Shown: positions 24,365 through 36,639 of the stretch, piece after piece
How the letters are laid out: each line of letters opens with the position of its first letter
How positions within the stretch are numbered: the stretch's first letter is position 1
Source: Pinus tabuliformis
Lineage: Eukaryota > Streptophyta > Pinopsida > Pinales > Pinaceae
Assembly (NCBI GenBank): GCA_031772625.1
Contig: CM062820.1
Coordinates: 86,596,069 to 86,660,068 of the forward strand
DNA: 64,000 bases
Direction: 5' to 3'
Notes under the pieces: model-generated
Database searches by the model: none
The model's input: only the letters and a program-made list of their open reading frames with translations
What the model was told of the DNA's origin: nothing
Position numbers and translations under genes: made by a program

Positions 24365-26541
24365 TGTTGGAAATAATACTGAGAGGGCAGGGGTGAATCG
24401 GTATTAGTCAAGTCAATAATGTTTTTATTTTCTTACTCAATTTCATATATGCTACTTCAATGAAGGCAACCCGCGCATGTACGCAACTGTGTTTAAGGAA
24501 ACAAGCGTATATCCAACAAACTAATGATTCTATTAATTCATCATATGTTGATCTTTAAACTGAGTATCAGTACTTTATTTAAACATTAAACAGTAACCAT
24601 GTGCAGTTAATAACAGAAAGAACCATCACACATAAGCATCACACATGAACACCAAGATGTAAGGTGGAAACCCAATGTGGGTAAAAACCACCTGCTACTG
24701 TCGTCTCTGTCTTCTTTTAATAATAAGAAAATTTGTTTACAACAATGTACTGGTGCAAACTCATACCAGTACGCAGGCTTCTACCTGCAGAAGGCTACAA
24801 CCTTCTTTCGTTCTCCAGCTTCTATTGGAAGGGAGCTACAACCCCCTAGCTCTTGTACTAGCCTATATATTTACTAGTACGTAGGTGCCGACCTACAGAA
24901 GGCTATAACCTTATTTCTTCCTCCAGGTACCACGTTTCATAAATTTTCAGATTGGATACTCTTGGAACACAACACCATAATCTGAAGGCCACGTTTCATC
25001 CAATTTTCATACTGGACCCATCAACAACATTGAAGCTCAAAATCAATCACCACTGTAATACAACTATTGCATTACCCATTCATTGAATACTCAATCATTA
25101 CTCTCTGAATCACCCAACAACTTAATCACTGAAACCCTGTCATCAAAACACAGTCACCAGAACACAGAGCAGAACCCAGAACTCTGCAACAATATTTAGA
25201 GCCAACTGTATCATCAAAAACCATGCATCAGAGTGCATACACTACTTGGAAGAGCCGAACCAGCGTGTATACGCAACTTCACCAAAGCGAACCAGCGTAT
25301 ATGTCATCAAATACTTACTTATAACTTCGTTGCACTTCCTAACTTTAGACATACCCAGATCATTACATACAAAAGGATAATATGTGTGTTAGCAACCAAA
25401 TCTAGTCCATCAGATCACATAAAGATAAGTCATTATGGTCCTGATCCATTATTAGATGTCATCCATCAACCAATCTGAATATACATAATACTGTCACCAG
25501 TAAACAGTCACCAGAACTCAGAACTTTGCATCAACAACTAGAACCACCTATAACTTCAAACATCATAGTTCATATGGTATACGCTACTTAGATAAGTATA
25601 ACCTGTGTGTATACGTGCTTTTATCAAATTCGACCTGCGTATACATCTGTAAATATTCATTCATAATTTTGCAGCTATTCTAGACTTCAGTTAACCCCAG
25701 ATCACAATATTTACAGAACATCACAAGCATCAGTATACAGATCTAGAAAAAGCATGATCAAACCATATAGAGATGATTCATTCCAAGCCATAAGATCCTG
25801 ATCCATCATTAGATCTTGTCCTCCATCAACTGCTGAGATTCCTCCTTGGCTCAGATCAAGCAAAGCATCATAAACCCATAACCTGCATACTGGATCTCAC
25901 ACTTCATCAAATATTCAATCCTTGTACACTTGCACTTTGGCCTAATGATCTTCTCCTTATATAGGTTTAGGTCTCTCTCAATACCATGGTCCAAAACCAC
26001 GTAGGACCGATACCTTGTACCCAATACCTGGGGTCAATACCTCAGACCAAATACCATGGACCAATACCAAAATACCATGGTCCAAATACCACGGACAAAA
26101 GCTCGGTTTTTTGACATGTACGCACCTTTCCTTCCATGAAAGTGCATGTGTACATTGTATGCGCCTTTGTATATAGTGAACCTGCGTTTATACGTGACTT
26201 GGTATATAGTGAACCTGTGTATACCTTTTCTTATACACGACTTTGTATATAGTGATCCTGCGTGTATACGCGACTTGGTATATAGTGAACCTGCGTATAC
26301 CTTTCTTTCTTCATTTTTGATGTTTACCTGCTATACTGTGATCTTTCATCTAAGAGAGATGTCTTCTGAACTGATTCCTTGAAGTTGCCTTGCATTTCAT
26401 CACATCTATAAATACTACTATCATGCATTCTGTCACATCTGATATCCCTTCTGTAGATTCATCTAGTTACCATGTACAAGTGAGTTGTTCTGCTACAAGT
26501 GGGTTGCCATCAAGTACAACACATTCATCATAATGCCAAAA
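24365..26541 (-). repeat. Element N 3' LTR
   Basis: Plus-strand start TGTTGGAAATAATACTGAG, with the end at ...aatgccaaaa beside the polypurine tract. It shares with its partner small inverted-repeat clusters near 24760-24900, and near 26165-26300 an array of about 35-bp units built on tatatagtgaacctgcgt and tatacgcgacttgg. The terminal CA appears altered to AA at 26541. Confidence 0.85.
26163..26302 (+). repeat. LTR-internal minisatellite (GCGT/ACGC motif)
   Basis: Four to five imperfect units of tatatagtgaacctgcgt followed by tatacgcgactt. The companion array in the other LTR is at about 31645-31785. The near-palindrome gcgtgtatacgc recurs, also singly elsewhere in the LTR (for example 25253-25300, 25590-25640). 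Confidence 0.8.
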
Positions 26542-28299
26542 ATATCCCCCTTTGGACTTGATGGCAACAACAACATCAAGTCACTCTCCCCCTTTGACAT
26601 TAAGGGCAAAGGGCAGACCAAGATCTTCTCCCCCGAAAAGCAAAAGACTTTCATATCTGAATAGCTGAATATTAATCATGTTTCCCCTAGGCACATGCTG
26701 AATTCTTTGATTGAACTCCCCCTTTGTTCATGTTGATATGTATTGTATCATCCATGCTCCCCCTGAGCACATGCAGAGTCTGCAAATATTTTCAAGAAAA
26801 TGACATGATTCGATAACTCAACTATGTGAGTTTGACCTTCCTATCACCAATGACTCATACATACATTCATTCTCCCAACCAAGTGGGGATAAACTTGACT
26901 TATCCACACAACCAAGTGGGGATGTACTAGATACCAATTGTTTATACATGACTAAAATATTACATCATCCTTCCCATGCATAGTGGGGGTACAAATTACA
27001 TCATATGACCAAAAGGGATTCATCAAAATACTACAATAGACAGAGACAAACTATTACATCATGGGTCTTGATATGGCCTTTACATCGAATGATATGTGTG
27101 ACATTTATAACAGAGACGAAATACAAGACTATGATAGTCATCAACAACTATCATACACAATGTATGATTTGCTCCATAAGCATCTGTGAACAGCATCCAG
27201 ACCAGCAACCTGTATATGTCCATTAGTGTAGATATCATCAACCTATGACAAGGTATGTTTGCATACAGATATCAACTCATCCTCTTGATCTTGAGCATTA
27301 TCATAACCTTCCATGAATTAATTTTGTATATGTCATACAAAATCATTCACATTATATCATATGTGAAAAACACCATAGTCATCACAGCATCATCAAGATC
27401 TTCATGATCTTTTATACCATCCATGTATCATCACTTAGGAACATCCCACATCTGATAAGCATCAATCAACATATGTGAGTATCAACTTATCATCATATAG
27501 GTAAGAACTCATCATCATCATGTCTTCAAATAGTTATGTCTTCATGTGACCTGCAATAACTCCATTATCTTGGCCAACCAACAATGCAACTTTGAGTAAT
27601 CATCCATGTATCCAGCATACTGTATATCCATAAAAGAGATATCAATATGTATCTAGCAAGCCATGATCTTATGGTCATTTGTCAAGATTTCTTGATGTCA
27701 TCAACAACAACAATCCTCAACCATGTGAGAGCCAAGAACTATAGGAATCCTACATCATAACTGTACTATATGATCTTTATGCATCTTTGAAGGTATGATG
27801 ACAGCAACATAATGAAATGAGTGACTCATCATCAAACAATGAAGTTGTGTATTAGAGAATCATCCATAAATCTGATCTGAACACTAACTATGTGACCCCA
27901 AGAATCATATGAGATTTTTTCATGGGCAACTCATAACCATATCATAGCAAGATGTATCATTTAGCCATATAAGCATCATCATCATTGATTAGGTATTAAA
28001 GACTTCTAAAAATAATTCCAACAATGCTTTATTAGAAGCATAGCATGTTCTCCCCCTGAACTTGTTCCATCTATTCACTGTCATATCTGATCATTCATAT
28101 ATCAGCAAGAAGTATCAAGGCATCATCATCAATCAGATATACATCAATTTAATATTGTGAGGATAAAAAACAACCTCTTATGAGCATCAATACATTTCCA
28201 CGCATTATCAGCAGATTGTAACCATCATCAAATAGAGAAAATAATTGACTAAACCATATCAGACCCTTTTTCCTGAGTCTGTCCCATTTCTTTTCCTCA
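26542..28299 (-). other. Element N interior without coding capacity
   Basis: Where a copia element should carry pol, this 1.76 kb stretch has only AT-rich sequence with many catcat-type runs and no RT, integrase or RNase H motif on either strand. At its left edge are polypurine boxes (minus strand AAGGGGGA near 26550, 26595, 26725 and 26765) as in element S. A 73-codon plus frame (27005-27226) has no domain. Confidence 0.7.
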
Positions 28300-29782
28300 A
28301 ATTAACATATACGTGACTGTGCAGTGTCTAACTCACATATATACGTGACTTCTCTTCATGCTTATGAGATTTAGAACACTGAAGTTTCACACTTTCAACT
28401 CCCTTTGAGTCTGTCATGTCTATACATTGTGCTGTTCCACGTCTTTCTGACTGTACTTCCTTCTTCTTCCATATCTTCGAGTGTGATGATGTTTTCTCCT
28501 TTTGGTATGGTGCCCGTACTTTGTTCCTACATTCCTTTGCTATATGTCCAAGCTTGTTACATCCATAACATCACATATGTTTCATATTCCTTCTATAGCA
28601 GTCAAAGGCTTTGTGACCAAACATATTGCAAGCAAAACAATATCCCTTAAAATACCTGGAACGTGTTGATATTTCTATGTGACGGTCTTGAACCATTCTA
28701 CTTCTGCATCTGGTTGTAACATGTCCAAAATTATGACATACATAACATTCAACATTATTCATTTGAGGAAATAACCGACTATCACTTCCATAGTTAGGAG
28801 TAAAAGATTTTCTTTGAAGAATTTCTTTCCTTGGTTGTTGATGGGATTGACCTCTCATCTCCTTGTTGATCATTTCAGATTTCACATTACAGTTCATTGT
28901 GTTACTTTGTGAACTAGATTCATCTTCAACAAATTCATGAAAGCCAAGACCAGTTTTGATGGCAGGAGACCTTTGACTACTAAGAATATCATCCAAGATC
29001 TTAGTACTATCTTGAAATCGTAAGAGCTTATCCTTTTCTTCTAATTTATCTTTTAGAATATTTACCTCAACCTGATGTTGCTCTTCCTTTTCAAGATACT
29101 GCTTCTTCATGATTCCTTCAACTTTTCTTCCTTCTTCCAACTAATGTCTTAATCCAAGAAATTTGTTTTCTTGTTTTTCAAGAGCTTGGAGTAGTTCTTT
29201 ATTCTTCTTATTTGATTTTTCAAGATCTTCTTTTAGCGAGAGGATCTTAGCTTCAAGACTTTCATAGTAACTGGATCTATCTCTGAGTTTCTTGATTGTT
29301 GTGCTCCTTTCATTGACTTCATTTCTTAATCGTGTCACTTCATCCTGTAGCTTTTGACATTGATCTTCATTTTCCTTGAATTGGTTCCTTACCTTGTTTC
29401 CTTCCTCTAGTTGAGCTTTTAGTTTGGTAGCTTCTTCTTTGGAGGCACATTCCCTTTTGTCCAATAGATCTTGTTGATCTCTAATTTTGTCTGTAAGCCT
29501 TTTAAATTCTGCCTCTATTTGATATCTTTCTTCCTCACCCATAAGAGCAAATTCAGTTGTTTCGCTATCACTTTCATCATCTTCAAATGGATGGAGAAAT
29601 GTATCACCAGAGGATAATAAATTCATACCTGATAGTTCTTTTGCTTGTTCATCTTCATTCTGAGGTGATTCTGAATATGAAGTGTTTCTTTCACATATTC
29701 CCCAATCAATTCTCTCACTGTCATAGTTTCTCTAAGATGTATTCTTTTTCTGAGGAGCTTTCTTCTTTAGCTTCTTTCCCAT
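28300..29782 (-). pseudogene. Element N gag with coiled coil and three zinc knuckles
   Basis: From a likely ATG at 29782 (MGKKLKKKAPQKKN) the minus strand keeps one frame through a long coiled coil (29626-29000; for example EEATKLKAQLEEGNKVRNQF and EDQCQKLQDEVTRLRNEVNE). Three CX2CX4HX4C knuckles follow: CYVCHNFGHVTTRC, CFACNMFGHKAFDC and CYGCNKLGHIAKEC (near 28560). Frame stops are single changes: TAG near 29730, TAG at 29141-29143, TGA at 28571-28573. The usual UBN2 N-terminal gag region of element S is absent. The end, WKKKEVQSERRGTAQ, resembles the last residues before the protease in element S (WRIKEPQTERCGIAF), so the coding part stops just where the enzyme domains should begin. Confidence 0.85.
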
Positions 29783-29829
29783 TGTTCTACGGATCTTCTT
29801 CAAGCGATCAAGCTTCTTCCAAAGGACCT

Positions 29830-29841
29830 GCTCTGATACCA
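29830..29841 (-). promoter_or_regulatory. Primer-binding site, initiator tRNA-Met (element N)
   Basis: TGGTATCAGAGC on the minus strand, two bases from the LTR edge at 29844, as in element S. Confidence 0.9.
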
Positions 29842-29843
29842 AT

Positions 29844-32027
29844 TGTTCGAAATAATACTGAGAGGGGGGGGGGGGGGTCAATCAGTATTATTCAAGTCAA
29901 TAATATTTTCTTTTCTTACTCAATTTCATATATGCTACTTCAATGAAGGCAACCCGTGCGTGTACGCAACTGTGTTTAAGGAAACAAGCGTATATCCAGC
30001 AAACTAATGATTCTGTTAATTAATCATATGTTGATCTTTAATTTGAGTATCAATACTTTATTTAAACATTAAACAGTAACCATGTGCAGTTAATAACAGA
30101 AAGAACCATCACACATAAGCATCACACATGAACACCAAGATGTAAGGTGGAAACCCAATGTGGGTAAAAACGATTTACTGCTGTCATCTCTGTCTTCTTT
30201 TAATTATAAGAAAATCTGTTTACAACAACGTACTGGTGTAGACTCATACCAGTACGCAGGCTTCTACCTGTAGAAGGCTACAACCTTCTTTTGTTCTCCA
30301 GCTTCTACTGGAAGGGAGCTACAACTCCCTAGCTCTTGTACTAGCCAATATATTTACTAGTACGTAGGTGCCGACCTACAGAAGGCTATGACCTTTTTTC
30401 TTCCTCGAGGTACCACGTTTCATAAATTTCCAGACTAGATACTCTTGGAACACAACATCATAATTTGAAGACCAGGTTTCATCCAATTTTCATACTGGAC
30501 CCATCAACAACATTGAAGCTCAAAATCAATCACCACTGTAATACAACTATTGCATTACCCATTCATTGAATACTCAATCATTACTTTCTGAATCACCCAA
30601 TAGCTTAATCATTGAAACCCTATCATCAAAAATTAGTCACCAAAACACAGAGCAAAACCCAGAACTCTACAACAATATTCAGAGCCAACCGTATCATCAA
30701 AAACCATGCATTAAAGTGTGTACGCTACTTGGAAGAGCTAAACCAGTGTGTATACGCAACTTCACCAAAGCGAACCAGCGTATATGTCATCAGATACTTA
30801 CTTATAACTTCGTTGCACTTCTTAACTTCAGACATACCCAGATCATTACATACAAAAGGATAATACGTGTGTTAGCAACCAGATCTAGTCCATCAGATCA
30901 CATAAAGATAAGTCACTATGATCTTGATCCATTATTAGATCTCATTCATCAACCAATCTGAAAATGCAGAATACTGTCACCAGTAAACAGTCACCAAAAC
31001 TCAGAACTTTGCATTAACAACCAGAACCACATGTAACTTCAAACATCATAGTTCATATGGTATATGCTACTTAGATGAGTCTAACCTGCGTGTATACGCG
31101 CTTTTATCAAAGTCGACCTGCATATACTTCTGTAAATATTCGTTCATAATTTTGTAGCTATTCCAAACTTCAGTTATCCCGAGATCATAATATTTACACA
31201 ACATCACAAGCATTAGTATACAAATCTAGAAAAAGCATGATCAAACCATATAGAGATGATTCATTCCAAGCCATAAGATCCTTATCCATCATTAGATCTT
31301 GTCCTCCATCAACCGTTGAGATTCCTCCTTGGCTCAGATCAAGCAAAGCATCATAAACCCATAACCTGCATACTAGATCTCACACTTCATCAGATATTCA
31401 ATCCTTGCACACTTGCAATTTGGCCTAATGATCTTCTTCTCCTTGTATAGGTTTAGGCCTCTCTCAATATGATGGTCCAAAACCATGTAGGACCAATACC
31501 TTGGACCCAATACCTGGGGTCAATACCTCAGACCAAATACCATGGACCAATACCAAAATACCATGGTCCAAATACCACAGAAAAAAACATAGTTTTCTGA
31601 CATGTACGTGCCTTTCCTTCTATGAAAGTGCGTGTGTACATTGTACGCGTCTTTGTATATAGTGAACCTGCGTGTATACGCGACTTGGTATATAGTGAAC
31701 TTGCGTAAACCTTTTCGTATACACGACTTTGTATATAGTGAACTTGTGTGTATACGCGACTTGGTATATAGTGAACCTTCATATACCTTTCTTTCTTCAT
31801 TCCTGTTGTTTACCTGCTATACTATGATGTTTCATCTGAGAGAGATGCCTTCTGAACTAATTCCTTGAAGCTGCCCTGCATTTCATCACATCTATAAATA
31901 CTATTGTCATGCATTCTGTCACATCTGATATCTCTTCTATAGATTCATCTAGTTACCATGTACAAGTGAGTTGTTCTACTACAAGTGGGTTGCCATCAAG
32001 TACAACACATTCATCATAATGGCAACA
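29844..32027 (-). repeat. Element N 5' LTR
   Basis: Aligned end to end with 24365-26541. It has a run of about fourteen G near 29866-29880 in place of the mixed agagggcagggg of the other LTR. It ends ...ggcaaca and is followed directly by the target copy agatc. Differences between the two LTRs are scattered substitutions and small indels, mostly C/T and G/A by eye. Confidence 0.85.
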
Positions 32028-32032
32028 AGATC

Positions 32033-32049
32033 CTGTTGGAGCAATTGTG
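32033..32049 (+). pseudogene. Mn-type metal tolerance protein, exon 3' part beyond the insertion
   Basis: Right after the element and its 5-bp target copy (32028-32032), ctgttggagcaattgtg completes WIDPVGAIV in phase with the piece ending at 24364. It is followed by a good donor (gtaagaag at 32050). This continuity shows the two pieces were one exon before element N inserted. No following exon was found before 34.5 kb. Confidence 0.85.
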
Positions 32050-33049
32050 GTAAGAAGTTCTTTGACCTTTTGCTTTAGAGTTCATAGTTTGCAACTTTTC
32101 ACATGTTATGCTTATCTATTTTGTTGAGTGTGCGCCATGGTTTCTTGGCACTGGGCACTGAAGAGTAGTTTGTCTCCCATTATGTCATCCTCTCCTTTTT
32201 ATAATAACATCCACTTGTTTAATAAGAAACTTGTGGTTTTTTTCATTATCATGATATATCTTTGCATTTAGTAGCAACATAGATGACATTTTTAGCACAT
32301 GTTCTCTGTCATCAGTACTCTTCACTGTCATAAACAATGGCTGGTGTGGAAATCCCAAGCCATAGAGGGCCCCAGATAATTGTGGGGCTAGGATGGAGCC
32401 ATGAATCTATCCAGCATAAAATGCAAAGGAAAAACATATTCTAGGTCTATTAACTTTTAAGTAGAGAGAACTGATTGCAAAGGTGCAAGAGCATATATCC
32501 ACTCCATTTCATTTCTTGTGCTTTGATAATGACTCAATCACAGATTGTGGATTCATAAATCATGATTCTTTTTGTTTTACATTTGGAAATCAAGACATTT
32601 TGTTATAGAATTTTAAATGGGTGCTTATACACATTCACAAATCATGATTCTTTTTGTTTTACGTTTGGAAATCAAGACATTTTGTTATAGAATTTTATAT
32701 GGGTGCATATACACAATAATAGACACATACATGAGTGCAGAAGAAGATGAAGAAAAATAAGTCTTAACATGGAATGAAATCCCAACACAGGGATATGCCA
32801 TTGTAGCAAGATAGCCTGTATACATGAACATTTAATTGTATACTAATATAAGAGTTTGAATTTTTTTGCTAGAGATATAATCCTCCTCTCTTTTCACCTT
32901 TTGGTTGATAGATTTAGTAAGTTAAAAATATGGTTTGCATGATTATAGTTTTTATAAAGATTATAGATCATCTGTCAATTTTTTTTTTTTTTAAATCAAT
33001 GGCTATAAATGTAGTTTTCAAGATTTCCATAACTCATCACGTAATTCTT
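32050..33049. other. Intron-like unassigned sequence
   Basis: It begins as the intron after the metal tolerance exon. The only structure seen is the 82-bp tandem duplication listed separately and a poly-T/A run near 32978-32992. No further exon of that gene was recognised. Confidence 0.35.
32551..32714 (+). repeat. Tandem duplication, 82-bp unit, two copies
   Basis: The block starting attcataaatcatgattctt and ending near gggtgcttatacac is followed at once by a near-identical copy (attcacaaatcatgattctt ... gggtgcatatacac). Only a handful of bases differ, so the duplication is recent. Confidence 0.95.
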
Positions 33050-33152
33050 TAAAGTGTGCTAGCTCAATGGAAAACTTTAAAGTGTGCTAGCTCAATGGAA
33101 GAGCGCCTACCTTACAAACAAGAGGTTGGTGGTTTGATTCCACTGTGTGCTA
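33050..33152 (+). repeat. tRNA-like stretch (tRNA-Val UAC-like remnant or SINE head)
   Basis: From 33081 the plus strand has an A-box-like tagctcaatggaa (33088-33100), an anticodon-loop-like cttacaa (anticodon TAC) and a B-box-like ggtttgattcc (33131-33141), at tRNA spacing. The anticodon stem has mismatches and the acceptor ends do not pair, so it is not a working tRNA. The first 28 bases (actttaaagtgtgctagctc onward) are also duplicated in tandem just upstream (33048-33075). A degraded tRNA gene or the head of a SINE both fit. Confidence 0.5.
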
Positions 33153-33252
33153 ACATGAATTAATCAACGATTTTGTAGTTTATTTTTAATTAAATGTTTT
33201 TAATATCGATTTATTTCAATGGTGAGATATTTCTGGATTCATTGTTTTATAT

Positions 33253-33519
33253 TGTCTCTAGAGAGACAAAAGTGATCTTTAAATAAACTTTTATTGTTTA
33301 GTATTAAAGACATACTATCTCTAATCAGAGTGTTGTCTCTAGAGAGACAAAAATGAAATTGTATCCTAAGAGACAATTTTTTAAGAAAATAATTTTTGAG
33401 ACACTGGCTTAAAGACAATATTTAAGATAATACACAAGAATTTTTTTGTCTCAAGTTAAAACAATTTACCCAAAAATTGTCTCAAATATTGTCTTAAAAC
33501 CCCCCTTTACGTAGTAGTG
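33253..33519 (-). mobile_element. Candidate CACTA-transposon terminus
   Basis: The minus strand starts CACTACTACGTAAAGGGGGG at 33519. Behind it lie many short subterminal repeats in both orientations built on gagacaa/ttgtctc (near 33480, 33450, 33400, 33375, 33335 and 33255), including the palindrome tgtctctagagagaca twice (about 33254 and 33334). A CACTA start with subterminal repeats is the hallmark of En/Spm-type ends. The opposite end with a matching start was not found within the window, so the element is either truncated or its other end is mutated. Confidence 0.5.
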
Positions 33520-34512
33520 ATCAAATCTCCATTCACGAAGATGCCAAAAGCATCATTTACTGAGTCAGAAACCACAATTCTTTCAACCCCTATCCTTTTC
33601 AACTAGATAAGGCATATTAGGAGATTGGCAATCAACTTTCAGAACATATCTTATTCACACATATAGAAAGAGAAAAGCCAAGTGGCAAACCTTCTCTCAA
33701 AAAGCAGTATTCACTCCTAACCAGGGAAGTTTTACTTTACAACTTTCACATATGGCGTGCTCTTGAACTCTGGGTCCTTCACTTCTTAAACTCCGGGTCC
33801 TTCACTTCTTAGGAGAGTCTCTGTTATTGCTCTCTAGATCCTTCACTTCTTAGTATAGTCTTTGTTATTGCTCTCTAAATACATCCAACTGTGCATTTTT
33901 GTACTGTGCAATTTTGAATCAAACTTACTCTGTGCAGACAATACTGTAACCAGCACTCTCTCAGTTATAATGGAGTAAAGTAGAATATTATAGATAAGAA
34001 TACATAGACAAATCAACAGAAGATTGTATAAGGAATGCTTTCAGAATGTACTCTCATTTTTTGTTAATAAATCTAGGGACATGTAAAACGTTGACTTTAG
34101 CATGCAATTTTTTTGCAGCTCTGGAATCTCCAACCAAAAAGAATAAACTAATTAGCATTTAGACATCAATTAACCAAAAAGAATAATCCAATTAGCATTT
34201 AGACATCATTTCGATTTTCAAATTCAAATTTGAAGAAATAGAATATGTACATCTTCATGTATTTACTTGTAAGTACAAATTCAAAAAATAAAATATATAC
34301 ATCTTAAACAAGAAAATAAATTTTAATATTAAATTATTATTAAAATTCTTCTAATTAAAAGAAACACCCTATATCTTCTCTCCTGTGTAACACTAATAAA
34401 GTACCAAGTTGTATAATTGTAACCTATGCCTAATCGAATACTTCTATTACAAATTACGAGGCATTATCGATGAAACTCATCCTACTAAACAGACACTTCA
34501 CCAGTTGGTTGG
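33520..34512. other. Unassigned sequence 3' of the peroxidase
   Basis: It contains a short repeated phrase (ggtccttcacttctta, three times near 33765-33855) and a 40-bp tandem repeat with agcatttagacatca near 34128-34205. Immediately inside the putative CACTA end the minus strand reads ERIVVSDSVNDAFGIFVNGD, which is open but unassigned. No gene is recognised. Confidence 0.35.
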
Positions 34513-35929
<1,417 letters not shown>

Positions 35930-36015
35930 TTTTTGTTATGGAATAAGCTCTCCAATGGCAACCTATTTGCGAATTCGCAGCGTTGCAGGGATGTTATGGG
36001 AGATATGTGAAGCCC

Positions 36016-36024
36016 AATTTATAA
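36016..36024 (-). promoter_or_regulatory. Putative TATA box of the peroxidase
   Basis: TTATAAATT on the minus strand, about 90 bp upstream of the peroxidase ATG (35929), giving a plausible leader of about 60 bases. The copia element at 36085 starts only about 60 bp further out, so most of the native promoter is now separated from the gene by 5.3 kb. Confidence 0.55.
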
Positions 36025-36084
36025 GTGCAGATGTTGGAATGTGAGGGGAAAATACATGAGGAGGGGAAAATAAAAATTCAGTCT

Positions 36085-36547
36085 TGTTGGAACTACTACA
36101 CACCTACCTGCGGACTCTTAGTTAGAGGATGGGACTACATGCAAAATTCCTTCTGCATGATTTACTCTTTGATTTGCTCCTTCTTTAACTCCACAACTGG
36201 TTAGTTCTTCTACATGATTTACTCCCTGATTTGCTCCTTATTTAACTCTGCAACTGGTTAGTTCTTCTGCATGATTTACTCCCTGATTTGCTCCTTCTTG
36301 CACTCCGCAATTGGCTAGTTCTCTCCGGAACTTGTTGTAGGTGTTGAGTCTTCTCATTGATCACCACTATGGTGCATTACCTTGGGATCTTCACCCAGTA
36401 ATGCTATATCATGAGCATTGTAACCTATTTTCTAATATATCATTCTTTTGTTCTTTCGATTTTTTTTTAGTGTTTTTTCTCTGCAAAGCTGTGTGTTCAA
36501 CCTTTACTAGCTAAATCCATCTGTGCAGGTTTTCTAACACATTTACA
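36085..36547 (+). repeat. Element C 5' LTR
   Basis: TG...CA ends. It contains a three-fold repeated phrase of about 60 bp (ttctgcatgatttactccc with tgatttgctccttctttaac). The 3' LTR has the same array. Confidence 0.93.
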
Positions 36548-36559
36548 TGGTATCAGAGC
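36548..36559 (+). promoter_or_regulatory. Primer-binding site, initiator tRNA-Met (element C)
   Basis: TGGTATCAGAGC immediately follows the LTR end with no spacer. Confidence 0.93.
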
Positions 36560-36639
36560 CGACAGGTTGCTAGATAAAAGGTATACCATCAATTTATTTT
36601 GCAGTTATTACAGCTTGGAGATCGAAGATCGACAGAAAA

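Larger units (their letters stand above)
24365..32027 (-). mobile_element. Gag-only SIRE-like LTR element (element N), non-autonomous
   Basis: Two LTRs of almost equal length (24365-26541 and 29844-32027, about 2.18 kb) flank a 3.3 kb interior that has gag but no protease, integrase or RT. It is bounded by agacc (24360-24364) and agatc (32028-32032), a 5-bp target duplication with one mismatch. PBS, its spacing, polypurine boxes and several LTR blocks match element S, so an element of that lineage could have supplied enzymes in trans. That dependence is inference. The insertion splits an exon of a metal tolerance gene. Confidence 0.9.

Noticed and set aside
26542..28299. Possible hidden pol or envelope-like gene in element N
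   Set aside because: No RT, integrase, RNase H or membrane-protein pattern on either strand; only AT-rich sequence with catcat runs.
24365..32027. Two independent solo LTRs instead of one element
   Set aside because: A single target duplication, both LTRs in the same orientation, PBS and polypurine tract in the right places, and gag between them show one element.
33081..33152. Functional tRNA-Val(UAC)
   Set aside because: Acceptor ends do not pair and the anticodon stem has several mismatches.
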